Counted from the stretch's first letter, positions 52,336 through 61,356 are shown. The stretch is 64,000 bases of DNA from Pedobacter sp. W3I1 (GCF_030816015.1 NZ_JAUSXN010000001.1:1922001-1986000), one strand, 5' to 3'. Numbers and translations are program-made. Notes: generated by a model not told the origin, from the sequence alone.

Positions 52336-54396
52336 TTAATGGCTAGGTAGCCCAAGTTTATCAAATAACAGTCTATTCCTAGCTTTAGCGTCCTTTAATA
52401 GCTTTGCATAGGAAATAACTTCGATATAAGCATTATACTTCGAGTGAAAGTAAAAGTATCCTTGTCCATCGGGGGTTTGGGTATAATTACGTTCATCTAG
52501 TATGTTAGTTAGATTATTATTAAAGTCACAGATTACATAAGCGTAAAATGGGGTTCGATCTTTATCGACTTGAATAATTTTACCCTTTCTGTCAGTGGCT
52601 GTATTATCTCTTATTGTTCCTATGTATGAAATGACTTGATCTATAGGGTTTTTCTTTTTATTTCTCGTGTGGTAATCTTTTCTTTCTGGTCGTTTAAATT
52701 CAACAATTACAAATGAATTATGGGGCGCTTCATCATTTACAAACGCGAAACTTTCATTAAATATTAACAAATCTGGTCTATCAAGGCTTTCTGATCCTGT
52801 TAATATCTTTGTTTCTTTGAAAGACTTATCGGATGATAAGTATGAGTGATAAGATAATCTTTCATCAATCAGCCATAAATTTTGTTGCTCGAAGGTGATT
52901 TCATCGGATTCGCTTTTCAATGGAAAGAAAATCTTATGAATTGTATCTTCAGTTAGAAATTCATCATTGTCATCAACACCAAGAAATTTATCTAAAAGTT
53001 CTATTACGGATTTTCGATGAACAATATATTTTGCAAGATTTGCTTTACCTATGTCATTAAACTTTTCAATAAAATCATCATAAAGCATTTTGTATTCATC
53101 CAAATCATTTACAGAATTTGTATTTAGAATTTTCTCACCTAATTCTTTGATCTCAATCTCCAAATCCGATTGCACCTTATATAATTCTATATTTAATCTG
53201 TTTCCCGATAAATTGGGATTCATATTGCGAACCACTTCAGGTTTATATTTTAATAGTGTTTTATATTGTGGTGCATCAGCAATTATATGCTGACTGTATT
53301 TTTCATACTTCTGTTCCCGTACGTTTCCTAAATATTCTTTCAATATATCCTCTAAACTCAGTATAGCCTTTTGTCTTATTCGATCAAGATTTGGTAAATC
53401 ATTAACTAGATTTTGCAAATCAGTATCTTCTAAGTTATCTGGGAAATCGAAATCAGTCCGTTCGTTATCCACATTGTCGTCTAAAAATTTGCTCGTGATG
53501 TAAACTTGGTATGTAAAATAAATATTCGCCTCTTCCATTATAGAATTCCCTAAGTCTGGAATGTATTTCACTAATTTTTCTTCCCTCACGACTCTATCAT
53601 TGCCACAATAATGTATCCTATGACCTTTTTTTACATCATACAGCCTAAGCAAATGTATTTGAAATTCATTTCCATATAACTCAAATTTACTTGCTTTAAT
53701 AGCGGCTTTAAAAGAGGTATTGAATATGCTGTTTAAGTCTATTTTAGTGCCATTTATTTTTTCTGTAATATCAATTCGTGGAGCTTTTTGGTTAAGGTAG
53801 TACACTAAAAAATGATCTATGATTTTTTCCCCAATATCGTACAGAGTTTTTGGACAGGTATCTTGATAATCAGCTATGAAATTTTTTAAAGTGACCGATG
53901 TTCCGGTTTTGACACTTGATGATAAATTAACTTTATGCTCGAAGATGCCCTTGTCAATAGGCTTAAAAGTAAATTCTCTGATTTGGTTCTCGTTTGTTAA
54001 TTCATTTTTAAAGCTGCTTTTAAATATCAAACTTTTAAAAGCTTTAAGACACACGAATCTTCCAATTCCCTTTGCCCCTCTTTCAATTTTATGTTCTGAT
54101 TCGGCGGTCAAAAAGGATTTGAAGTTTTCAATATTCAGTCCAATACCGTTATCAATAACTTCAATATCTGTTATTGGATAAATGTCGACTTTTTCGCTTT
54201 CGGCAAGTAGTTCATCATTACCTTGCCTAGATATATTAATTGAAATTTTACCATTGGCTATATCTTTATCCTGAATAGCGTGTATTGAATTGCTAATAGT
54301 CTCGAATAAGGGCCATAATGATTTAGTTTTCGGAAGTTTTGTATTTCTTATTTTTCCGGAAATATTAGTATGCAATTCTGGTAAAATTTCTTCCAT
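52336..54396 (-). CDS. GHKL ATPase fused to a C-terminal PD-(D/E)XK-like domain
   Basis: 686 residues. The N-terminal HATPase has the N-box FETISNSIHAI (E32, N36), G1 box DNGIGL (82-87), G2 box GAKGIGRF (107-114) and GTSVTL, as in MutL/Hsp90/MORC proteins. A middle region of helices (about 330-480) follows. The C-terminus has RPDLLIF (D542), VIVEFKRPE (E566, K568) and NPIDQVISYI (Q587), the PD-(D/E)XK order seen in Shedu-like (DUF4263) nucleases. An ATP-driven DNA clamp with nuclease activity is a reasonable reading. It starts 24 bp after the HEPN-like gene, and the gene sits inside a same-strand run. Confidence 0.75.
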   Translation of the reverse strand: MEEILPELHTNISGKIRNTKLPKTKSLWPLFETISNSIHAIQDKDIANGKISINISRQGNDELLAESEKVDIYPITDIEVIDNGIGLNIENFKSFLTAESEHKIERGAKGIGRFVCLKAFKSLIFKSSFKNELTNENQIREFTFKPIDKGIFEHKVNLSSSVKTGTSVTLKNFIADYQDTCPKTLYDIGEKIIDHFLVYYLNQKAPRIDITEKINGTKIDLNSIFNTSFKAAIKASKFELYGNEFQIHLLRLYDVKKGHRIHYCGNDRVVREEKLVKYIPDLGNSIMEEANIYFTYQVYITSKFLDDNVDNERTDFDFPDNLEDTDLQNLVNDLPNLDRIRQKAILSLEDILKEYLGNVREQKYEKYSQHIIADAPQYKTLLKYKPEVVRNMNPNLSGNRLNIELYKVQSDLEIEIKELGEKILNTNSVNDLDEYKMLYDDFIEKFNDIGKANLAKYIVHRKSVIELLDKFLGVDDNDEFLTEDTIHKIFFPLKSESDEITFEQQNLWLIDERLSYHSYLSSDKSFKETKILTGSESLDRPDLLIFNESFAFVNDEAPHNSFVIVEFKRPERKDYHTRNKKKNPIDQVISYIGTIRDNTATDRKGKIIQVDKDRTPFYAYVICDFNNNLTNILDERNYTQTPDGQGYFYFHSKYNAYIEVISYAKLLKDAKARNRLLFDKLGLPSH

Positions 54397-54420
54397 AATG
54401 TGATGTGTTTTAATACTAGT

Positions 54421-55242
54421 CTAATTTTGATCTAGATCTGGATACTCAATTTTTTTCCCATGTTTTATGGAAAGAACTAAGGTTTTCCAAATCTCTTTTA
54501 ATTGGGCACTTAAGTAAATATAAAGTTTTGGAGACGGTGCGAAAGGATCAGTCCATTTTACTAGCTTTCCTTTATTAAAAAGAAAGTGGGCCTCGCCAAA
54601 TTTGTATTCATATTCATTGCCATGATAAATATAATTACTATGCAAGGTATTCCTAAGTTTTCCATAAAAAACTAAAAATTCTCTGTCCTTTTTTGAATCC
54701 CGATAATAATGCTTTCCTTTCTTAAATAAGAAATCGACTTTTCTCTGAATTGGAACGTGACTAAGGTGTTCAACAATGAGTTTTTGCTTCAACTTTTCAA
54801 GGTTATTATCATCAATTGTGCTCTTATTCAGAATTTTTAAAATATCATTAAAATTATATCTTAGCAACTTGTTTAATTCTTCTTCATTGGACAATGCGTT
54901 ACAAAATGTAGTAACACACAATTCAAAAATCGACCATGTTTCAATGTTCAAGTTTCTATTGAGAGCATTCTTATAGCTTTTTGTTAATATTGGCAGCTGC
55001 GAAATCTCAATTAGTCTATCTAAATGCACTTTGAATGGAGATAAATTTTCTTTAAAAACAACATCCCCTTTGATTATGGACGATGACAAAGCATATGAAA
55101 CATAGCCTAGATAATAGCTATAGGTAGAATCGTAAAAAAGTTTGAAGAAATCCTTTCTTATGTCATCTGCATCAAAATTCAACGTTTCGATCTCTTTCTT
55201 TAAATCTTCAGTCCAGGCTAATAAAAATTCAACGTTCTCCAT
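54421..55242 (-). CDS. HEPN-like protein
   Basis: 273 residues, strongly helical. GKLRNTLHSNYIYHG (195-208) holds R197-N198 and H201, with H207 as a further candidate; this resembles the RNxxxH-type site of HEPN ribonucleases but with a shorter spacing, so catalytic activity is uncertain. It lies between a CBS-HEPN gene (72 bp upstream) and the GHKL ATPase (24 bp downstream) on the same strand, which supports one transcription unit. Confidence 0.5.
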   Translation of the reverse strand: MENVEFLLAWTEDLKKEIETLNFDADDIRKDFFKLFYDSTYSYYLGYVSYALSSSIIKGDVVFKENLSPFKVHLDRLIEISQLPILTKSYKNALNRNLNIETWSIFELCVTTFCNALSNEEELNKLLRYNFNDILKILNKSTIDDNNLEKLKQKLIVEHLSHVPIQRKVDFLFKKGKHYYRDSKKDREFLVFYGKLRNTLHSNYIYHGNEYEYKFGEAHFLFNKGKLVKWTDPFAPSPKLYIYLSAQLKEIWKTLVLSIKHGKKIEYPDLDQN

Positions 55243-55314
55243 TTTAATGTCTGTCTATTGATATAAAATTTCCAATCTGATTAAGGTAAAATCAATCTTT
55301 ATCGTCTAACTTTA

Positions 55315-56364
55315 CTAAAAAACATTTAGACTTCTTAGCGTTTGGAGTAATCTTACAAAATTTCTTAAAGTTTCTGTGCTTTCATCCTCTAATCCATCAG
55401 GATCAAAATGCATAATGTTATTTCGGATTATTCTAATTTTATCTAATTCTACACAAAAAATTCTTCTATCAATCGATAACTTTAATTTGATCCATATTTC
55501 TGGATTTTGGCACAATCTTAAGTATTCACCAAATGTAAGATCTGCGATCGATTCAACTTTCCTATCTTCATCTTTTGTATCCTTTCCTGTTTCGAGTTCA
55601 TCCCTCGTAAGATTTATTAATATTTGTCTTAGATGATTTTCAATTTCAGCCACAAGAAGAAAAGGCTCAGTAAGTTGTTTGAATTGTAGACTCAAATCAC
55701 TGGCTGTGACAATGCCACATATCTCTTCTGATTTGTTCTGCACCAAAATGTAGTCATGTTCAATAATAATAGGTAGAGCTTTGAAAAGGGAAGTTTCTTC
55801 TGATATTAGTTGAAAATTAGGCTCCATTAAATCTCTAACAATCGTCGATGATTTTCCAACAGCTAACTTTTGACCTATTGATCTCCAACTAATAACCCCT
55901 TTTAGTCCCCTCTTCGGCTGCTGCATTACAGGTATTTGTGAAAAATCATGAGTCATCATTAGTGTTATAGCTTCAGAAAGGTTGCTATCTGGTTTAACAA
56001 AAATTAACTGTTTATTTGCTGCTTCCAACCTTGAAATTCTGTATGTTGGATCATCAAAATTTAAAACCTCGTCAGATGAGTTATTTGCGATATTTTCAGG
56101 TTCAGGCTCATCAACTTTTAAATTTTTATTTATTTGAGTTTCAATTTTTTTGAACTGAATCAAAGCGTCAATATAGACACTATTGAAATCAGGGTAAGTT
56201 TCTAGCTCTTGTTTAATTAAAGCAGCCCGCATTTGTTTGACAACCCACCATCCTCTTCTTTGCGATTGCCAGAACCAATAAAGAAAGTCTCGAACGGTTA
56301 TTGGCTCCACTTTTTCTCCACTGTCTAGTTTTCTTTTAACTTCTTTTAATTTTTCAGGAACCAT
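55315..56364 (-). CDS. CBS-domain protein with C-terminal HEPN (Swt1-like) domain
   Basis: 349 residues. The N-terminal 90 residues contain WFWQSQRRGWWVVKQMRAAL. Two CBS motifs occupy about 110-235 (LSEAITLMMTHDFSQIPVMQQPKRGLKGVISW, then LFKALPIIIEHDYILVQNKSEEICGIVTASDL), which bind nucleotides. The C-terminal helical domain ends in IRIIRNNIMHFDPDGL: R314 and H319 form the R-x4-H site of HEPN RNases. A nucleotide-sensing switch on a toxin RNase is the natural reading. It neighbours a second HEPN-like gene and a DUF4062 gene. Confidence 0.75.
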   Translation of the reverse strand: MVPEKLKEVKRKLDSGEKVEPITVRDFLYWFWQSQRRGWWVVKQMRAALIKQELETYPDFNSVYIDALIQFKKIETQINKNLKVDEPEPENIANNSSDEVLNFDDPTYRISRLEAANKQLIFVKPDSNLSEAITLMMTHDFSQIPVMQQPKRGLKGVISWRSIGQKLAVGKSSTIVRDLMEPNFQLISEETSLFKALPIIIEHDYILVQNKSEEICGIVTASDLSLQFKQLTEPFLLVAEIENHLRQILINLTRDELETGKDTKDEDRKVESIADLTFGEYLRLCQNPEIWIKLKLSIDRRIFCVELDKIRIIRNNIMHFDPDGLEDESTETLRNFVRLLQTLRSLNVF

Positions 56365-56453
56365 TTCATAAATTAATCAAGTTTTAAACTTGAATGTAAA
56401 GTAGAGTTAATATTACTAAACTAACCGTTAAATTTTTTCCAAAAATCAAAAAC

Positions 56454-57446
56454 TTATATCTTACTTGAAATGCTCGTTAAATTAAGAGCGATTTGACCAT
56501 CGCCCTCTTTTATAACATCGTAGTATTCGTCATCATCACTTGGATCATAGTCATAACTCGGATCATAATTAAACCGGTCATTATAGATACGCTCCAATTT
56601 ATCCTTAAAATCAGTTGTAAGATTTTTTACCTTCTCATCTTTAAATAATACTTTAGCAAAAATTTCATACTCATGAGACAAATCGAGGGTGATGAAATTT
56701 TGAAACGGCTCAAATTCAATAAAAATGTGCCTGAAATTTTGAAACTTAAACTTTGGGTGAACAACTTCTACTTTACAAACAACAGTCTTCCCGAATTCAA
56801 AATTGAAGCTTTGACATATTGCTTTTGATACAGGCTGAGGGTTTCCAACAAACTTTAATTTCAACTTTATTTCTCGCCCTGAGTAAGCAGCTGGGACAAG
56901 GAAGAATAGATCAATTACTTTTTTGGTATTGTCGTACTCATCTTCTATTATTGCTGTTATTTTTGGCGTCAATAATTCTTTAAATTTCCTTTGAAGTTTA
57001 GTTATAAGATCTTGTGGATTTGAAAATGTGTCAATGGTGTGTTTGGCTTTGAGAATTGCTTTAAAGTTATTGAGTTTTTGGATTTTGTCAAACTGGATTA
57101 AGGTAGGAGTAACATTCGAGTTTTCCTCGTCAATAAGGTAAATCAGAATTTCTTTATTTTGTTCAACAGCTTTCTCATACTCTAATTGTGAATATGATTT
57201 TCCTGTATTTGGCTCTTCATTTCCATATCTCATTCCGATAATCCCAACATAAATATCGGATTGCTCAACTTCTGAAATACAAGTTGCTAATGGGGTAGTC
57301 TTTCTTGCGCCAAACTGCTCCATTCCTTTAATGGTTACATCAAAATTTTCAAGTGAGTCCCAAACTTTTTTTCTCTCTCCTTTAAGGTCAACGAAAGTAG
57401 ATGATATAAAAACGGTTTTACGAGTTGTATTTTTTTTAACGGGCAT
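56454..57446 (-). CDS. DUF4062 protein (TIR-like N-terminal domain)
   Basis: 330 residues. TVFISSTFVDLKGERKKVW (11-29) is the DUF4062 signature, followed by SDIYVGIIGMRYG and SYSQLEYEKAVEQNKEILIYLID. DUF4062 is related to TIR domains and is found at the N-terminus of STAND and other defence proteins. The C-terminal half is unlike any family I know and ends in an acidic stretch (DPSYDYDPSDDDEYYD). It is the first gene of the eight-gene same-strand run and so may act as sensor or effector. Confidence 0.75.
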   Translation of the reverse strand: MPVKKNTTRKTVFISSTFVDLKGERKKVWDSLENFDVTIKGMEQFGARKTTPLATCISEVEQSDIYVGIIGMRYGNEEPNTGKSYSQLEYEKAVEQNKEILIYLIDEENSNVTPTLIQFDKIQKLNNFKAILKAKHTIDTFSNPQDLITKLQRKFKELLTPKITAIIEDEYDNTKKVIDLFFLVPAAYSGREIKLKLKFVGNPQPVSKAICQSFNFEFGKTVVCKVEVVHPKFKFQNFRHIFIEFEPFQNFITLDLSHEYEIFAKVLFKDEKVKNLTTDFKDKLERIYNDRFNYDPSYDYDPSDDDEYYDVIKEGDGQIALNLTSISSKI

Positions 57447-57840
57447 TTTTTTGTCAATAATTTTATATGTGGGTGTAGTATTAATTAAATATCCACTTTT
57501 GACTCAGAAATTATTGCGGATTGACTTATAGTTAGTAGCATATAGTATGATGAGATAATTTAGTTCACTAAGTTATAAAGAAAAAACAAAGACAGATATG
57601 GAAACCCGTAAATACTCATATATAAGTATGCGTATGGAACGAAGGTCGTTGCAGTAAAGTTCCCAGAACGGTGCAACGATATGTTTAGCAAAATATGGTT
57701 ACTCCTTATTCTAGCGCGAGTCTTAGTGCGATTGCTTTAAGCATTGGCCTGACTTGTGCTTTAGATAGCATTACTAAGATAGCTATTAACATCCAACCCA
57801 TAAGATTTGCTCAAGTATTGTGAGATTAAAGTAGCAATGG
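57447..57840. other. Upstream region of the defence-like run, with family B half-copy
   Basis: CTAGCGCGAGTCTTAGTGCG...CATTGGCCTGACTTGTGCTTTAGA at 57711-57765 is the left half of a family B element. The rest is AT-rich; the promoter of the DUF4062 gene should lie within about 100 bp of 57446, but no exact TAnnTTTG box was located. Confidence 0.5.
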
Positions 57841-58146
57841 TTATTCCTTAATGATATAAGCTTGTGTTTTAAATTTTAATACAAATTCCCTGGCCTCTTC
57901 CATAGTTGTTGGATATTGAACATATTGATAGTTTTCATGGATGTGTTGATAAGGAAAACCATGGGTGATTAAATATTTTGCCAAATCCCATTGTTTAGTA
58001 TCCGTTTGCTTTGGAGGTCTAAATCTGTGTGAAACGAGTACCATTTTTGATTGGCATTCCGGACAAGTAAGATTAATCTCTTTCGATTCGTTAGTATATA
58101 TGCTAAATGCCTTTTTACAGTTTAGGCAGACTTTTTTATGTCCCAT
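57841..58146 (-). CDS. Small zinc-ribbon protein
   Basis: 101 residues. Two CxxC knuckles (C7/C10 and C28/C31, CLNCKKAF and CPECQSKM) make a zinc ribbon at the N-terminus. The C-terminal part (WDLAKYLITHGFPYQHIHENYQYVQYPTTMEEAREFVLKFK) is helical and unrecognised. It is 12 bp downstream of a membrane-protein gene on the same strand. A role is unknown. Confidence 0.65.
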   Translation of the reverse strand: MGHKKVCLNCKKAFSIYTNESKEINLTCPECQSKMVLVSHRFRPPKQTDTKQWDLAKYLITHGFPYQHIHENYQYVQYPTTMEEAREFVLKFKTQAYIIKE

Positions 58147-58158
58147 GATAATGATTGG

Positions 58159-58470
58159 TTAGGATTGCAGCTGTTTTTTTCTCTTCCACATCTCCCAATA
58201 GTACTTTACACATCCGGCGATACCACTTAAGAAAAGTATTGCGTTAAAAGCATTAAACAATATATTATCGTATAAAGCTACTGGGCTGCTGAGATACCAT
58301 AGAATAAACAGCGCAATAAAGGTAATAGTGTAAATAGGAAGCCAACTGGCCTTTGGATTTATAAACCCTTTGATAATAAAGAATATAAATGTACCAGTAA
58401 CTGCGGTACCGCCTAAAACCTCACCGACTGTGTAACCTGTAATTTCTATTAGAGTTAATTTAGAATCCAA
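58159..58470 (-). CDS. Small membrane protein, unknown
   Basis: 103 residues with three hydrophobic segments (about 14-33, 44-60, 70-86) and a basic C-terminus (KYYWEMWKRKKQLQS) expected in the cytoplasm. No family is recognised. It is co-directional with the zinc-ribbon gene and 12 bp from it, so the two likely form an operon. Confidence 0.6.
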   Translation of the reverse strand: MDSKLTLIEITGYTVGEVLGGTAVTGTFIFFIIKGFINPKASWLPIYTITFIALFILWYLSSPVALYDNILFNAFNAILFLSGIAGCVKYYWEMWKRKKQLQS

Positions 58471-58638
58471 TGATAACGAAAAAGAGGCACATTGTATCCT
58501 TCATAAAATAATAATATAGAATCCACAGTACTACATAAAGACTAAACTATTTCTTTCTCCGCTTAAGCCACCATTTGGAGAGCGGAATGGATTTAGAATT
58601 CTGTGTATACTTCTTAATCCAAATGTTTAACTTTAAAT

Positions 58639-59106
58639 ATGAACAAAATGATGATTAGGCCACAACAGATTTGGGATTTATATAATATTTCAGTGAATAG
58701 TGCTCATGAACTTCTCATTGCGCTCGGGTTTAGTTTCAATCAAAAAGTGGAAAACTTAATTCTTTATCAGACTCATGGCAAAGCTTTTATTTTAACTGAA
58801 GAGGGAGGTATCGTAACGAAAGTTCAATACAAAATGACAGATAGAACAATTTATTACGACTGTATTGAATATGCAAAGGAGACTTTAGCATTTGAAACCA
58901 TCTTTGAAGAATTTGAGCCTTCAGCAGATATTTTGCGTCTTGATGATGAAAAATGTACACTGATAGGCATGGTCATTCACGCTAATGATAGTCATCTATC
59001 GTTTGGAATAACGCTGCTCGCTAAACTTCCACTTCCCACACCTGAAAATAGAGTTGAGGTAATTTTAGGGCCACCACCATTGTCTAAAGAGATCCGTAAA
59101 ATTTAA
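58639..59106 (+). CDS. Hypothetical protein
   Basis: 155 residues with an alpha/beta look (QIWDLYNISVNSAHELLIALGFSF, GKAFILTEEGGIVTKVQYKMTDRTIYYDCIEYAKETLAFETIFEEFEP). A proline-rich tail (LPLPTPENRVEVILGPPPLSKEIRKI) ends it. No domain is recognised. A start at the third or fourth Met (MNKMMI) is possible. The gene is alone between two family B copies. Confidence 0.55.
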   Translation: MNKMMIRPQQIWDLYNISVNSAHELLIALGFSFNQKVENLILYQTHGKAFILTEEGGIVTKVQYKMTDRTIYYDCIEYAKETLAFETIFEEFEPSADILRLDDEKCTLIGMVIHANDSHLSFGITLLAKLPLPTPENRVEVILGPPPLSKEIRKI

Positions 59107-59161
59107 AGCTCATATTCTAAACCAATACCATAGAAGGCATTCCTCTTACTTAAGCCCCTTT

Positions 59162-59288
59162 CTAGCGCAAGTCTTAGTGCCCCTGGCCAAAGTATTGGCC
59201 TGACGTGTGCTTGATAAATCCGTCAATTAAATCTCTGCTAAGCGCAAGTCATTCAGCCCACTAGCTTAAACGCGAAGACTTGCGCTAG
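59162..59288. repeat. Family B palindromic element, copy 5 (complete)
   Basis: A 127-bp copy: CTAGCGCAAGTCTTAGTG at the left, GAAGACTTGCGCTAG at the right; inner CCTGGCCAAAGTATTGGCCTGACGTGTGC and CTGCTAAGCGCAAGTC. It has the best-preserved ends (CTAGCGCAAGTCTT against AAGACTTGCGCTAG). Confidence 0.8.
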
Positions 59289-59310
59289 TAATGGATGGTG
59301 ACAGTAGTAT

Positions 59311-59811
59311 TTAGCTTTCCATTGTCATATAGTCCAGTTGTCCGTTCTCATCAGTATTTATTACTACCAAATAATTTGTTATATCTTTTCCAATTGAGTA
59401 GTCAAAAATGGCGAAGTTATCTTCATTATCAGGATAAAGACCAACTCTAACTAATTTCAATTTTGACAAAAGTTGCTGTTCAGGTTCTGTTATCGTGTCG
59501 TCAAAGTTTACAAGTTTTGTAAGTTCTTCTTTATCAACTTCCTCAAGATGGTGTTCTATGTAAAATTTTACTGTGTCGCCATCTTCATCATTATAGTCAT
59601 TGAGAATATATGTCTTATTCAGCTTGTCAAATTTTTCTAATTTTTCAATGAAATTTTTTACTTTGTCCAGTATTAATATGTCAACCGTCTGGTTTTCAAA
59701 GTTAAGGTCTACTTGAATTTCATTTCCATTTAATTCAATATCAACATCATAATATTCTTCTAAATTTTCTGTCGGTAAGTTTCCGAAATATGGTAAAGCG
59801 TATTCTGCCAT
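59311..59811 (-). CDS. DUF2004-domain protein (immunity-like)
   Basis: 166 acidic residues (LPYFGNLPTENLEEYYDVDIELNGNEIQVDLNF near the start, VRVGLYPDNEDNFAIFDYSIGKDITNYLVVI at the end). This is the DUF2004 pattern; the family is frequent next to polymorphic toxins, where it is thought to act as immunity or a related antagonist. No toxin is seen beside it, so the role is open. Confidence 0.75.
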   Translation of the reverse strand: MAEYALPYFGNLPTENLEEYYDVDIELNGNEIQVDLNFENQTVDILILDKVKNFIEKLEKFDKLNKTYILNDYNDEDGDTVKFYIEHHLEEVDKEELTKLVNFDDTITEPEQQLLSKLKLVRVGLYPDNEDNFAIFDYSIGKDITNYLVVINTDENGQLDYMTMES

Positions 59812-59967
59812 TTTTGTTATTAATTTGTATCCACAAGATATTAAATTTCATTGAAAATGATATTCCGAAAAACTAATCAATTTTTAATATTTTGAAAACT
59901 CATTCTTTCCAACCTGTTTTCTAATCCGTTCTGTTTTGTTAGTTTTGGGCCTTAAATAAAGAAGAAG

Positions 59968-60372
59968 ATGAATCATTGGTTAGTAAAATCAGAGCCTTTT
60001 AAATACAGTTGGGAAAAATTTAATCAGGATGGCCGTACCTTTTGGGATGGTGTGCGTAATTACCAGGCCCGGAATAACCTGAAAGCCATGAAAGAGGGAG
60101 ATTTGGTGCTTTTTTATCATAGTAACGAAGGTAAAAACGTAGTGGGCATTGCAAAAGTAGTGAGGGAGTTTTACCAGGACCCAACTACTGATGATGCCAA
60201 CTGGGTAGTGGTTGATTTATCGCCTGTAGAAGGCCTGAAAAACCCGGTTTCGCTTGAACAAATCAAGGCTGAACCCAGTCTGGTTGATATTTCATTGGTT
60301 AGACAAGGACGTTTATCGGTAATGCCATTAAAAGCAGAAGAATTTGATAAGATTTTAGAAATGGGAAGCTGA
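59968..60372 (+). CDS. EVE-domain protein
   Basis: 134 residues with the PUA-like EVE fold: MNHWLVKSEPFKYSWEKF, FWDGVRNYQARNNLKAM, GDLVLFYHSN and VVGIAKV are its conserved segments. EVE domains bind modified bases in nucleic acids and occur in both housekeeping and defence settings. It lies 2.5 kb beyond the defence-like run and is a stand-alone gene here, so a housekeeping or regulatory role is equally possible. Confidence 0.88.
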   Translation: MNHWLVKSEPFKYSWEKFNQDGRTFWDGVRNYQARNNLKAMKEGDLVLFYHSNEGKNVVGIAKVVREFYQDPTTDDANWVVVDLSPVEGLKNPVSLEQIKAEPSLVDISLVRQGRLSVMPLKAEEFDKILEMGS

Positions 60373-60519
60373 TCAGTGGGCAGTTTTCAGTTGACGGTTT
60401 AATCCATATTCTGCCGGCCCTGAAGTATTTCGGTACGGTGGTCAAGACCCTCAGGATAGCGTAGTAGTAGCCTGAGACTGCAGAAATATTCAGGCTGGAT
60501 TATTGCAAAATAACTGCTT

Positions 60520-61356
60520 TTATATCCGGTGCTGTTTCTGGTTATTTTTGTTCGGTTTTCCTTTCGGCGTTTTGTTCCTGTTTATGCTCTTTGCAGCCGA
60601 CTGCAATTGTTTTCTGATATAGATGTGTTTTACATTGCCCTTGCCGCTTTCCCGCTCGTCTATTTCCAGGCCTGTTATGCTTTTAATCAGCGGCAGTAAT
60701 TTGGGATAACCATAGTTCCTGGCATCAAAATCAGGTTTCTTTTTCATCATCAAACTGCCCAGGTCACCAAGATAGGCCCAGCCAGATTCGTCTGCAAGGT
60801 CGCTGATACTGTCTGTAAAGAGTTTGATGATGCCGCTATCCACTTTGCTCAATGGCTGTGCTTTTGTTAAGGGTGCTGCCGACTCGGCCTCTGGTAGTGC
60901 CGTATCTTCAGCCGGGGCACTCGGGCTCAGGATCTCAATATAGATAAATTTATCGCAGGCGGTGATAAATGGTTTAAGTGTTTTCTTTTCACCAATCCCG
61001 ATTACTTTCATGCCTGCTTCACGGAGCCTGGTGGCCAGTCTGGTAAAGTCGCTGTCGCTGGAGACGATGCAAAAACCGTCTACCTTGCCGGTATACAGGA
61101 TGTCCATCGCATCGATAATCAGTGCGCTGTCGCTGGAATTTTTGCCGCTCGAGTAGCTGTATTGCTGGATGGGTGTGATGGCATGGTCGAGCAGTACCTT
61201 CTTCCAGCCGGAAACGGTTGGTCTGGTCCAGTCGGCATATATCCGTTTGAAGGTTGGGGTGCCGTATTTGGCAATTTCTTCGAACATTTCCTTTACATGG
61301 GCATAAGGTACGTTGTCTGCGTCTATGAGTACGGCAAGTTTCAGGTCTTTATCCAT
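60520..61356 (-). CDS. NYN-domain protein with C-terminal OST-HTH/LOTUS
   Basis: 278 residues. The NYN/LabA (PIN-like RNase) domain (about 5-140) has acidic residues in VLIDADNVP, NSSDSALIIDAMDI and SSDSDFTRLA. A linker rich in Ala and Pro leads to an OST-HTH/LOTUS domain (about 172-255, IKLFTDSISDLADESGWAYLGDLGSLMMKKKPDFDARNYGYPKLLPLI), which binds RNA. The C-terminus is Lys/Asn-rich. The pair of domains suggests RNA degradation or binding. Confidence 0.85.
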   Translation of the reverse strand: MDKDLKLAVLIDADNVPYAHVKEMFEEIAKYGTPTFKRIYADWTRPTVSGWKKVLLDHAITPIQQYSYSSGKNSSDSALIIDAMDILYTGKVDGFCIVSSDSDFTRLATRLREAGMKVIGIGEKKTLKPFITACDKFIYIEILSPSAPAEDTALPEAESAAPLTKAQPLSKVDSGIIKLFTDSISDLADESGWAYLGDLGSLMMKKKPDFDARNYGYPKLLPLIKSITGLEIDERESGKGNVKHIYIRKQLQSAAKSINRNKTPKGKPNKNNQKQHRI

